From the NCBI RefSeq assembly GCF_022374875.2, contig NZ_CP092427.2:5146001-5210000 (forward strand): a stretch of DNA of 64,000 nt. The letters run 5' to 3'. Shown here one piece after another: positions 30,818-39,304 of the stretch. Below the pieces are notes generated by a model. It did no database searches, was not told the origin of the DNA, and saw only the letters and a program-made list of their open reading frames with translations. This DNA is from Mycolicibacterium rufum. GTDB lineage: Bacteria > Actinomycetota > Actinomycetes > Mycobacteriales > Mycobacteriaceae. Within the stretch, counting starts at the first letter, position 1, and each line of letters starts with the position of its first letter. Both the position numbers and the translations under genes were made by a program.

Positions 30818-31864
30818 ATGATCCAGCGCATGGCCCCACCACCCCTGTCGATGAAACCGACCGGCTGGTTCCAGGTCGCGTGGTCCGACGAGATCGGCGT
30901 GGGTGCGGTGCACACGATGACGTACTTCGGCCGGGAGATGGTGGCCTGGCGGGCGGAGTCGGGGCGGCTCACCGTGATGGACGCCTACTGCGAACATCTG
31001 GGCGCGCACCTGGGTTTCGGCGGCACGGTGCACGGCGAGGTGCTGCAGTGTCCGTTCCACGGATGGCAGTGGAACCAGCAGGGCCGCAACGTGTGCATCC
31101 CCTATGAGGACCGGCCGAACCGGGGCCGGCGGATCACCACGTTTCCGGTGGTCGAGCGCAACGAGTCGGTGTACATCTGGCACGACGTCGAGGGCCGCGA
31201 ACCGTTCTTCGACGCTCCGGACGTCTTCGCCGGGTTCGGTGACGGCAGCAGCGCCGCCGACTATTACCCGCAGCAGCGTCTGTTCGAGCCGGGCCTGCAG
31301 ATGCATCCGCAGTACGTGCTCGAGAACGGGGTGGACGTCGAGCATTTCCGCTACGTCCACGACACCCCGATCAGCCCGGTGTTCACCCGGCACGACTTCG
31401 ACGCTCCGGTGGCGTTCGTCGATTTCACGATCACGTTCTCCGGTGACGACGGCCAACGCATCGAGGACGTCACCAGCGGCGTCGAGGCCATCAACGGCGG
31501 GCTCGGCATCGCGGTGACCAAGAGTTGGGGGATGATCGACAACCGCACGATCTCGGCGATCACCCCGGTCGACGACGCCACCTCCGATGTGCGGTTCATG
31601 GTCTACATCGGTCGCACGCACGGCAAGGCCGCCGATCGTGATCCAGAACGGGCCCGGGTGCGCGCCGACGAGTTCGGCGCCGAGGTGATCCGGCAGTTCC
31701 GCCAGGACATCCACATCTGGTCACACCAGCGCTATTCCGACCCGCCGGCGCTGGCCGGCTCCGAGCTGGCCGGCTTCACCGCAATCCGCCAGTGGGCCAA
31801 GCAGTTCTATCCCGACGGCAAGGGCGGCAGCGCCGCCGAGCTGCAGCAGAAAGGCATGGCATGA
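30818..31864 (+). CDS. Rieske non-haem iron oxygenase (KshA-like)
   Basis: About 348 residues. The Rieske cluster ligands are in YCEHLGAHLG (CxH, about residues 49-58) and CPFHGWQW (CxxH, about 68-75). The mononuclear iron site is suggested by DVEHFRYVHD (about 175-184). Length and order match the 3-ketosteroid 9-alpha-hydroxylase oxygenase (KshA) group, so a steroid or terpenoid substrate is plausible but not proven. No reductase (KshB-type) gene is adjacent. Start at the ATG at 30818 or an in-frame ATG at 30830. It overlaps the next gene by four bases. Confidence 0.88.
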   Translation: MIQRMAPPPLSMKPTGWFQVAWSDEIGVGAVHTMTYFGREMVAWRAESGRLTVMDAYCEHLGAHLGFGGTVHGEVLQCPFHGWQWNQQGRNVCIPYEDRPNRGRRITTFPVVERNESVYIWHDVEGREPFFDAPDVFAGFGDGSSAADYYPQQRLFEPGLQMHPQYVLENGVDVEHFRYVHDTPISPVFTRHDFDAPVAFVDFTITFSGDDGQRIEDVTSGVEAINGGLGIAVTKSWGMIDNRTISAITPVDDATSDVRFMVYIGRTHGKAADRDPERARVRADEFGAEVIRQFRQDIHIWSHQRYSDPPALAGSELAGFTAIRQWAKQFYPDGKGGSAAELQQKGMA

Positions 31865-32934
31865 CGATCACGGTGTTCCAGGTGGCGACCGGCAACGTCG
31901 GTTCGGAGATGATCAAGCGGATCGCGACCCGGCCCGATCTGAGGTTGGTCGGGGTGCACTGCTATTCGCCCGAGAAGGTCGGCCGCGACACCGGCGAACT
32001 GGTGGGATTGCCGCCCAACGGGGTGGTCGCCACCGGCACCGTCGAGGAGATCATCGCCGCGCGGCCCGACGTGCTGACGTTCCACGGCGTGTTTCCCGAC
32101 GAGGACCTCTATGTGCAGGTGCTGGAGGCCGGGATCGACATCGTCACCACGGCCGACTGGATCACCGGCTGGCATCGCGATCGCAACCACCCGCACCCCT
32201 CGGGTAAGCCGGTCACCCAGCTGCTCCAAGAGGCCTGCGAGAAGGGCGGTTCCACGTTCTACGGCACCGGCATGAATCCGGGTGTCAACCAGATTCTCGG
32301 GGTGGTGTGCTCGGCAGACGTCGCCGACATCGAGAACGTCACCACGATCGAGTCGGTGGACGTGTCCTGCCACCATTCCCGCGACACCTGGATCGAGGTC
32401 GGCTACGGCCAGCCCGTCAATGACCCGGCGATCCCCGGCAAGCTGGAGAAGTACACCCGCGTCTTCGCCGACAGCGTGCTGATGATGGCCGACTGTTTCG
32501 GCCTGACGCTCGACGAGGTGGCGTTCAGCTACGAACTCGGCGCGTGCACCAAGGACGTCGACCTGGGCTGGTATCAACTCCCGAAGGGCTCGTTGGGCGG
32601 CAACTACATCAAGTACCAGGGCATGGTCGACGGGGTGCCGCGGGTCGAGACGCACCTCGAGTGGCAGATGACGCCGCACACCGACCCGTCGTGGGACATC
32701 AAGGGCTGCTACATCACTCAGATCAAGGGCGACCCGAACATCTACAACAAGCACATGATCTTCCCCAAGCCCGGCGTCGATCTGTCCGATCCCGCGAGCT
32801 TCGCCTCGATCGGGATGACGGTGACGGGACTGCCGGCGTTGAACGCGATCGCCGCGGTGGTGGCGGCGCCGCCGGGGATCCTCACCAGTGCGGATCTGCC
32901 GCTGCGCGGGTTCGCCGGGCGCTTCCGGCTCTGA
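31861..32934 (+). CDS. NAD(P)-binding oxidoreductase of the dihydrodipicolinate-reductase-like type
   Basis: The 357-residue protein has an N-terminal Rossmann motif VATGNVGSEMIKRI (about residues 8-21) and the motif SPEKVGRDTGELVGLP (about 37-52). A C-terminal domain follows, with YGTGMNPGVNQ (about 134-144). This family is annotated from DapB N-terminal similarity but is not diaminopimelate synthesis; members sit in steroid and xenobiotic catabolic clusters. ATGA overlap with the Rieske gene suggests that it acts on the same pathway. A paralogue lies at 42491-43576. Confidence 0.82.
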   Translation: MTITVFQVATGNVGSEMIKRIATRPDLRLVGVHCYSPEKVGRDTGELVGLPPNGVVATGTVEEIIAARPDVLTFHGVFPDEDLYVQVLEAGIDIVTTADWITGWHRDRNHPHPSGKPVTQLLQEACEKGGSTFYGTGMNPGVNQILGVVCSADVADIENVTTIESVDVSCHHSRDTWIEVGYGQPVNDPAIPGKLEKYTRVFADSVLMMADCFGLTLDEVAFSYELGACTKDVDLGWYQLPKGSLGGNYIKYQGMVDGVPRVETHLEWQMTPHTDPSWDIKGCYITQIKGDPNIYNKHMIFPKPGVDLSDPASFASIGMTVTGLPALNAIAAVVAAPPGILTSADLPLRGFAGRFRL

Positions 32935-32937
32935 TTC

Positions 32938-33135
32938 ATGTCGACGTTCCGCCAGAAGGCGATCCGAGCACTGTACGAGGGTTCGCTCGCCGAGGTGGGA
33001 GACCCGAACCCGTATCGGGGCGAATCGCTCGCATTGGCGAAGCTCTGGCGGCGCGGGTACATGCGGATGCTGTCGGTGCGGATCGACTGCGGCCCGGCGA
33101 TGCGGCGCTACCGCGGTGAGGTCGAAGAAGGCTAG
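32938..33135 (+). CDS. Small conserved basic protein, 65 aa (possibly RMF-like)
   Basis: A compact helical protein containing GSLAEVGDPNPY and LAKLWRRGYMRML. The NPY...WRRGY spacing is reminiscent of ribosome modulation factor, but the match is not strong enough to assert. It starts three bases after the oxidoreductase stop and lies at the end of the Rieske operon. Ribosome-associated, nucleic-acid-binding or unrelated roles are all possible. Confidence 0.65.
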   Translation: MSTFRQKAIRALYEGSLAEVGDPNPYRGESLALAKLWRRGYMRMLSVRIDCGPAMRRYRGEVEEG

Positions 33136-33147
33136 CGGGCGAGATCG

Positions 33148-34374
33148 TCACGTGGGGTCGACGGCGAGCGTCAGCGTCTCCAGTCGCCTCACCAGGAGGC
33201 TGGGCAGCCAGCGGGCCGGCTCCACCGACTCGAAGTTACGCGTGTGCTGCAGCAGATGTTCGAGCACGATCGTGGCCTCGAGACGCGCCAGCGATGCGCC
33301 GACGCAGAAGTGCACGCCGCGTCCGAACGCGATGTGGCTCTTGCCGTCTCGGCGGTCGATCCTGATCTCGTCGGGCGCTTCGACATGCGCCGGGTCACGA
33401 TTGGCCGCGCCCCACAGCAGGATCAGCCGGGAGCCGGCACGCAACGGGTATCCGTGGAGTTCGCAGTCGCGCAGCACGTGCCGGTAGTGGCCACGGAACG
33501 GCGGCTCGAAACGCAGCACCTCCTCCACGAATGCCGGGATCGAGGTGGGACTGTCGCGCAGCGCCTGCTGCAGGTCCGGCCGGGTGGCCAGGATCCGGGT
33601 CGCCGACCCGATCAGCGACGCTGTGGACTCACCGCCGGCACTGAAGAGGGTCACCATCATCATCTGCGCGGTCAGCGCATCGAATTCGCCTGCGGCACAG
33701 GCTGCGGCGAGACCACCCATCAGGGTGTCCCGCGGCTCGGCCGATGGCCGCTCGAACTGAGCGGCGATGTAGCCGGCCAGTTCCATCGCGGCGGTGCCCG
33801 CCGCGGCGAGCTGCTCGGGACCCACCAGGCCCTCCAGCAGTTGGGTGCTCGCATAGCCCCAGGCCGCCAACTGGTCGGCGTCCTCGTCAGGCACGCCGAT
33901 CAGCCGGCACACCACCATCATCGGCAGCCGGTTGGCGATCGCCGACATCCACTCGACGGTCCCGGTGCGCACGGCGTCGTCCCACAGCCGGGCCATTGTC
34001 TCGGTGACATAGGCCTCGAGTTCCCGGATCCGCTTGGCGGCCAGATGCGGTATCAGCGCCTTGCGATGCACGGCGTGCGCCGGGTCGTCGGCGATCGCGA
34101 GCACCTGCGTCGGCCCGCCGACCTCATCCATCGGGAACAGGCCCACCGTGCCGTCGGCCTGGTAGATCATGGCGCCGGTCAGGTTCGACGAGAAGTCGTC
34201 GATGCGGGCCACCGCCTCGCTGACCGCGTCCCAGGTGCAGACGGCGTGAAAGTCCGAGTCGCCGATGCGGTGTACCGGACCGGCATCGCGCATCCGCGTA
34301 TACAGCGGATAGGGGTCCTGGACGTACCGCTCGTCGAACAACGCCACGCCGAGCCGACCGCCCTGAACTGCCAT
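33148..34374 (-). CDS. Cytochrome P450
   Basis: The 408-residue soluble bacterial P450 has an I-helix SAGGESTASLIG (about residues 242-253), a K-helix EEVLRF (about 283-288; E-x-x-R), and the heme loop FGRGVHFCVGASLAR with Cys near residue 352. These place it among class I mycobacterial CYPs needing ferredoxin and reductase. The substrate is not predictable, though the neighbouring Rieske oxygenase suggests steroid or terpene catabolism. It is divergent from a TetR gene across an intergenic region with a candidate operator. Confidence 0.93.
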   Translation of the reverse strand: MAVQGGRLGVALFDERYVQDPYPLYTRMRDAGPVHRIGDSDFHAVCTWDAVSEAVARIDDFSSNLTGAMIYQADGTVGLFPMDEVGGPTQVLAIADDPAHAVHRKALIPHLAAKRIRELEAYVTETMARLWDDAVRTGTVEWMSAIANRLPMMVVCRLIGVPDEDADQLAAWGYASTQLLEGLVGPEQLAAAGTAAMELAGYIAAQFERPSAEPRDTLMGGLAAACAAGEFDALTAQMMMVTLFSAGGESTASLIGSATRILATRPDLQQALRDSPTSIPAFVEEVLRFEPPFRGHYRHVLRDCELHGYPLRAGSRLILLWGAANRDPAHVEAPDEIRIDRRDGKSHIAFGRGVHFCVGASLARLEATIVLEHLLQHTRNFESVEPARWLPSLLVRRLETLTLAVDPT

Positions 34375-34513
34375 GGGAGACAGGGTGAATGGTGCTCAGG
34401 GGCGGAGTCAACGGATCAGCGGAAGTCGATCAGCCCTTCGCGCGGGCGGACGAGTGGGCTGTCTCGGCGCGACACCCCGACCTGCGGCGACGGTGAGAAC
34501 CATTGACTGTTCT

Positions 34514-34528
34514 GTCTCATCTTGAGAC
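34514..34528. promoter_or_regulatory. Inverted repeat, candidate TetR operator
   Basis: GTCTCA-tct-TGAGAC is a perfect 6-bp inverted repeat nine bases before the TetR GTG start, in the divergent P450/TetR promoter region. Position and size fit a TetR-family operator for autoregulation and control of the P450. Confidence 0.6.
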
Positions 34529-34537
34529 GATCGATCG

Positions 34538-35113
34538 GTGACTTCTCGCGGCCCGACGAACGACTGGCTGGTCGGGGATCGGCGTGCCGCAGCAGCCGAG
34601 CGCATCTACGCCGCGGCCACCGAGCTGATCGCACGGGACGGGATCGAGGCGCTCGACATCGCCGCTCTCGAAGCCCGGGTGCACTGCTCGCGGGCCACCA
34701 TCTACCGGCACGTCGGGGGCAAGGCCCAGATCCGCGATGCGGTGCTGGCGCGCAACGCCGAGCGCATCGTCGCGGCCGTGCGCTCCGCGGTCGACGGGAT
34801 GACCGGACCCGAGCGGGTCGTGACGGCGGTGACGGTGGCGCTGCAACGGATCAGGGCGGACCCCCTCGGTCAAGCGATGATCACCTCGATGCCGGCGGCA
34901 GCCGAGATGGCCTGGATCGTCGATTCACCGATGACGCGGGCGCTGGCCACCGAATTGAACGGCATCGCCGAGGACGATGAGCTCGCAGCGCAATGGATTG
35001 TGCGCGTTGTGCTTTCGCTCCTCTACTGGCCCGTCACCGATCCGGCGGCCGAGCAGGAGATGGTGCGCCGCTTCCTGGGTCAGCCCGCACCCTTGCCGTT
35101 GTCGACCCGGTAG
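34538..35113 (+). CDS. TetR-family transcriptional regulator
   Basis: The 191-residue regulator starts with GTG at 34538. Its helix-turn-helix is at about residues 34-58 (IEALDIAALEARVHCSRATI, then YRHVGGKAQIRDAVL). It is divergent from the P450 with the palindrome GTCTCA-N3-TGAGAC between them, so P450 is a probable target. Its 3' end overlaps the convergent SDR by 34 bp. Confidence 0.9.
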   Translation: MTSRGPTNDWLVGDRRAAAAERIYAAATELIARDGIEALDIAALEARVHCSRATIYRHVGGKAQIRDAVLARNAERIVAAVRSAVDGMTGPERVVTAVTVALQRIRADPLGQAMITSMPAAAEMAWIVDSPMTRALATELNGIAEDDELAAQWIVRVVLSLLYWPVTDPAAEQEMVRRFLGQPAPLPLSTR

Positions 35114-35820
35114 ACCGCGCCGTGGATCGCCGCGGCGTCGTCACTGGCCAGGAACGCGATCACCTTCGCGACGTCCTCGGTCGCCATGAACCCGCGCGGC
35201 GAGGCGATGCGCATGATGAGATCCCAGTCGGCGTCGTCGGGTGCCTCGAATTCGGTGGCCTGCGCGGTCGGCATGCCGCCCGGGCACACTGCGTTCACCC
35301 GCAGCCGCTCCTTGGTGAACTCGATCGCCAGGGCGCGGGTCAGCCCCACCAGACCGTGCTTGGCCGCGCAGTAGCCCGCCGAGTACACCTCGCCCTCGAC
35401 CCCCGCGATCGACGAGACGTTGACGATGTTGCCGCCGGTCTCCAACAGATGCGGCAGCGCGGCACGGCACAGCGCGAACGGCGCGGTCAGGTTCACCGCG
35501 AGATCGACGTCCCAGTCCTCATCGGTCATCGTCGAGGTGTGGCGCATGCGGTGGAATCCCGCGATGTTGGCGAGCACGTCGAGCCGGCCGAACCGCTCGA
35601 CACACTCCGCGACCGCCTCGCCGCACGCCTGCCGGGAGGAGATGTCCACCGACGCGAACGCACTGCCCGGCATATCGGCGAACACCTCCGTCATCCGCGA
35701 CGCGTCCCGGGCGATGCCGAACACCGTCGCACCCTTCTCGGCGAACAACCGCGCCGTCGTCGCGCCCAGCCCCGCCGACGCCCCCGTGACCAATGCGACC
35801 TTGCCGCTGAGCTCACTCAT
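35080..35820 (-). CDS. Short-chain dehydrogenase/reductase
   Basis: This 246-residue classical SDR has the cofactor motif TGASAGLG (about residues 13-20), NIAG (about 86), catalytic Ser in NVSSIAG and YCAAK with Tyr and Lys (about 150-154). The C-terminal VYRVDNGKGAG fits the family. It probably takes part in hydroxyl/keto conversions of the neighbouring catabolic block. The substrate is unknown. ATG start at 35820. Confidence 0.9.
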   Translation of the reverse strand: MSELSGKVALVTGASAGLGATTARLFAEKGATVFGIARDASRMTEVFADMPGSAFASVDISSRQACGEAVAECVERFGRLDVLANIAGFHRMRHTSTMTDEDWDVDLAVNLTAPFALCRAALPHLLETGGNIVNVSSIAGVEGEVYSAGYCAAKHGLVGLTRALAIEFTKERLRVNAVCPGGMPTAQATEFEAPDDADWDLIMRIASPRGFMATEDVAKVIAFLASDDAAAIHGAVYRVDNGKGAG

Positions 35821-35850
35821 GCAAGGACCTTCTCACGGGCCCCCGACGGC

Positions 35851-37455
35851 TCAGACCGCGGCGCGCGGACGGACTGGGGGCACCGCCGCCAGCAGCGCCC
35901 GGGTGTACTCGTTCTCGGGCGAGCCGAACAACTCGTCGGCGGGCCGGTTCTCCACCACCTCGCCGTCGCGCATCACCAGCACGTCGTGACTCAGCTGCCG
36001 GATCACCGCCAGGTCATGGCCGATGAGCAGGTAGGCCAGCCCCAGTTCGTCCTGCAGCCGCGCCAGCAACTGCAGCACGCGGGCCTGCACCGACACGTCC
36101 AGCGAGGCGGTGGCCTCGTCGAGGATCAGCAGATCGGGCTCGGCGGCCAGGGCGCGCGCGATGCTGACCCGCTGACGCTGCCCGCCGGAGAGCTCGTGCG
36201 GGTAGCGCTGCGCGAACTCCGCGGGCAGGCCGACCAGGTCGAGGAGCTCGGCCACCCGCGCCCGCCGCGCCGCCGCGCCGTCGACCAGCCGGTGCACCGT
36301 CAGCGGCTCGGCAATCGAGGAGTCCACGCGCGCACGAGGATTCAACGACGAAAACGGATCCTGGAACACCAGTCCGATGCGCCGGCGCAGCGCCTTCACG
36401 TCGGCGCGCTTGACCCCGAAGATGTCCCTGCCCGCGAGCGTCGCGGTGCCGCGGTCGGGTTCCACCAGCCCGGTCAGCGCCGCGGCCACGGTCGACTTGC
36501 CCGATCCGGACTCACCGACCAGACCCAGCGTGGTGCCCCGGCGAATGCGGAACGACACGTCCCTGACCGCGTGCACGCGGGTGCGGCCCACCGGTGTCGA
36601 CACCGTGAACGACACGTCGAGCCCGTCGACCTCGAGCAGCGGTTCGGCGTCGGGAACAGGCTGCGGCCCCGACACATTCAGCACCGGCCTGGCCGTCAGC
36701 AGGCCCCGCGTGTAGTCGTCGCGGGGCCGGTCGAACACGTCGAGAATCGGGGCCTGCTCCACCACCGCGCCGTCGCGCAGCACGGTCACCTCGTCGGCCA
36801 CCTGACCGATGACGCCGAGATCGTGGCTGATCCACACCACCGCGGTGCCGAAGTCGCGCTGCAGCGTGCGGACCAGCTCGATGATCTGGGCCTGCGTGGT
36901 GACGTCCAGTGCGGTGGTCGGTTCGTCGGCGATCAGCAGTTCCGGGTCGCACGCCAGCGCGATGGCGATCATCACCCGCTGACGCTGGCCGCCCGAGAGC
37001 TGGTGCGGGTAGGCGTGCAGCCGCGTCGCAGGGTCTGGTAGCCCCACCGCGTCGAGCAGTTCCAGCGCCCGCGTCTGCGCCTCCCGTCGCGTCACGCGGC
37101 GGTGGGTCTCCAGCGACTCGGTGATCTGGCGCTCGAGCGTCAGCAGCGGATTCAGCGAGGTGCCCGGGTCTTGGAACACGAACCCGACGCGGGAGCCGTG
37201 CACGCCGCGCAGCGTTCGGGCGCCGGCGCCGACGAGTTGCACCGGCTCCTCGGCGCCGAGCGTGCTCGACCCGGACACCCGCGCCCCCGGCGCGTCGAGC
37301 AGACCGGTCGCGGCGAGCACCGTCATCGTCTTGCCCGATCCGGACTCGCCGACGATGCCCACCGTCTGCTCCCGGTCCACCGCGAACGACACCGCGTCGA
37401 CGATGGTGCGCGCGCCGATGCGCACGCCGAGATCCTGCACGCTCAGCACGGTCAT
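35851..37455 (-). CDS. Oligopeptide ABC importer, fused double ATP-binding protein (DppD/F-type)
   Basis: The 534-residue protein contains two complete nucleotide-binding domains: the first Walker A GESGSGKT (about residue 36) with signature LSGGQRQRV, and the second GESGSGKS (about 320) with [15 protein letters not shown] and Walker B LLILDEA. It energises the importer from the cytoplasmic face. The start is the ATG at 37455, overlapping the DppC-type stop (37452); the frame upstream of it is antisense noise. The operon order is binding protein, two permeases, ATPase. Confidence 0.92.
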   Translation of the reverse strand: MTVLSVQDLGVRIGARTIVDAVSFAVDREQTVGIVGESGSGKTMTVLAATGLLDAPGARVSGSSTLGAEEPVQLVGAGARTLRGVHGSRVGFVFQDPGTSLNPLLTLERQITESLETHRRVTRREAQTRALELLDAVGLPDPATRLHAYPHQLSGGQRQRVMIAIALACDPELLIADEPTTALDVTTQAQIIELVRTLQRDFGTAVVWISHDLGVIGQVADEVTVLRDGAVVEQAPILDVFDRPRDDYTRGLLTARPVLNVSGPQPVPDAEPLLEVDGLDVSFTVSTPVGRTRVHAVRDVSFRIRRGTTLGLVGESGSGKSTVAAALTGLVEPDRGTATLAGRDIFGVKRADVKALRRRIGLVFQDPFSSLNPRARVDSSIAEPLTVHRLVDGAAARRARVAELLDLVGLPAEFAQRYPHELSGGQRQRVSIARALAAEPDLLILDEATASLDVSVQARVLQLLARLQDELGLAYLLIGHDLAVIRQLSHDVLVMRDGEVVENRPADELFGSPENEYTRALLAAVPPVRPRAAV

Positions 37456-38330
37456 CGCTGCGCCCTCCTGGCCTCGGCGATGGTGCGCTGCTTGGGATCG
37501 AGCACGTCGCGCAGCCCGTCGCCGAGCAGGTTGAATGCCAGCACGATCACGACGATCGTGGCGCCCGGGAACACCGCCATCCACCACGCCATCGTGACGA
37601 AGCCCTGCGAGTCGAAGATCATCCGACCCAAAGACGGTTGCGGAGGCTGGATTCCGAGCCCGAGGAAGGACAGGGCCGCCTCCGACAGGATCGCGAACGC
37701 CAGCGACAGCGACGTCTGCACGATCAGCGGGCCGGCGATGTTGGGCAGGATGTGGCCGCGCAGGATCATGTGGTCGGGCGTGCCCATCGCCCGCGACACC
37801 GCGACGTAGGGTTCGGTCCGCACACCCAGCGTGCTCGCCCGGGCAACCCGGGCGAAAATCGGTGTGTACACGATGCCGATCGCCAGGATCGTCGTCGTCA
37901 CCCCCGGCCCCAGGATCGCGACGACGGCGAGGGCGAGCAGCAGCACCGGGAACGCGAACATCACGTCGACGACCCGCATCAGCACGGTGTCCAGCCAGCC
38001 TCCCCGGTACCCGGCGAGCACGCCGACGGTCACGCCGACCACCACCGCGAACGCGACGCTGACCACGGCGATCCGCATCGAGGCCTGAGTGGCAACCAGC
38101 ACGCGGGACAGTACGTCACGCCCGAGTTCGTCAGTGCCGAACCAGTGCCCGCCGCGGGGCGGGTGCAGCGCGTTCGGCACGTCGACATCGTTGACCCCCT
38201 GCGGCGCAAGGGCATTCGCGCCGACCGCGACGATTGCGACCGCCACCAGGATCAGCGCGCTGACCGCGGTGACGGGATTGCGCAGCAGGAGCCGCCACGA
38301 CGCGACGCGGGTGCTGTCGGTGGTCGTCAT
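37452..38330 (-). CDS. Oligopeptide ABC importer permease (DppC-type)
   Basis: The 292-residue permease has an N-terminal TM, the DppC-like HWFGTDELGRDVLSR (about residues 62-76) and the EAA-loop region with YVAVSRAMGTPDHMILRGHI (about 175-195), which contacts the ATPase. About six TM segments are expected. ATG start at 38330, overlapping the DppB-type stop at 38327. Confidence 0.92.
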   Translation of the reverse strand: MTTTDSTRVASWRLLLRNPVTAVSALILVAVAIVAVGANALAPQGVNDVDVPNALHPPRGGHWFGTDELGRDVLSRVLVATQASMRIAVVSVAFAVVVGVTVGVLAGYRGGWLDTVLMRVVDVMFAFPVLLLALAVVAILGPGVTTTILAIGIVYTPIFARVARASTLGVRTEPYVAVSRAMGTPDHMILRGHILPNIAGPLIVQTSLSLAFAILSEAALSFLGLGIQPPQPSLGRMIFDSQGFVTMAWWMAVFPGATIVVIVLAFNLLGDGLRDVLDPKQRTIAEARRAQR

Positions 38331-39304
38331 GCCAGCCGGATCCTCGGATCGACCACCGCGTAGAGCACGTCGACGAGCAGGTTGATCGCCAGGAACAGCG
38401 CCGCGATCATCAACACCGCTCCCTGGATCACCGGGTAGTCGCGCGCGGCGACGGCGTTGTACACCAGTCGGCCCAGCCCCGGCCAGGCGAACACCACCTC
38501 GACCACGATCACGCCGCCGAGCAGCGTCGCGAGCTGAATGCCGGTGATGGTGAGGATCGGCACCAGCGCGTTGCGCACCGTGTGCCGGAACGTGACGATG
38601 CGCGGCGGCAGCCCCTTGGACCGCGCGGTGCGCACGTAACCCATCGCAGCCACCTCGAGCACCGCGGCCCGGACATACCGCGTCATGATCGCCGCGGCCA
38701 CCACGCCGACGGTCAGCCCCGGCAGGACGATGTGGCGCAGCCAGCCGCCGGGGTCGGAGAACAGCGGACGGTACCCGGACGTCGGCAGCCACCCCAGCGT
38801 CGTCGAGAACAGCGCGATGAGCAGGATGCCCATCCAGAAGTCGGGCACCGAGACGCCGAACTGGCTCGTCACCCGGACGATCGCGTCGCTGAGGCGGCCC
38901 TCCCGCAGCGCCGAGTAGGTGCCGGCAGGCAGCGCGATCGCCAACGCGATGACGATGCCGGCCAGCCCCAGCGACAGCGTCGCGGGCAGCCGCTCCAGCA
39001 GCGTCACGGTCACCGGGTCGCCGTTGCGGAAGCTGACCCCCAGATCGCCCGTCAGCGCCGAACCCACGTAGCCGAAGAACTGCGACACGATCGGGCGGTC
39101 CAGCCCGCTGGCGCTGCGCAGCGCGTCGTAGGCCTCCGGGGTGTAGCGGGTGCCCAGGGCGATGCGCACCGGATCCCCGGGCACCAGATGCACCAGGGCG
39201 AACACCACCACGGTCACACCGACCAGGACGACCAGGGAGTACAGCACCCGGCGCGCGACGAAGCGGGTGATCGGGTGGGTCAGCACCGTCGGCAGGCTCG
39301 TCAC
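38327..39304 (-). CDS. Oligopeptide ABC importer permease (DppB-type)
   Basis: The 325-residue permease has a hydrophobic N-terminus, HLVPGDPVRIALG (about residues 39-51) characteristic of DppB, and an EAA motif region GYVRTARSKGLPPRIVTFRH (about 213-232). It starts with GTG at 39304, overlapping the binding-protein stop (GTGA). It pairs with the DppC-type subunit to form the translocation pore. Confidence 0.92.
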   Translation of the reverse strand: MTSLPTVLTHPITRFVARRVLYSLVVLVGVTVVVFALVHLVPGDPVRIALGTRYTPEAYDALRSASGLDRPIVSQFFGYVGSALTGDLGVSFRNGDPVTVTLLERLPATLSLGLAGIVIALAIALPAGTYSALREGRLSDAIVRVTSQFGVSVPDFWMGILLIALFSTTLGWLPTSGYRPLFSDPGGWLRHIVLPGLTVGVVAAAIMTRYVRAAVLEVAAMGYVRTARSKGLPPRIVTFRHTVRNALVPILTITGIQLATLLGGVIVVEVVFAWPGLGRLVYNAVAARDYPVIQGAVLMIAALFLAINLLVDVLYAVVDPRIRLA

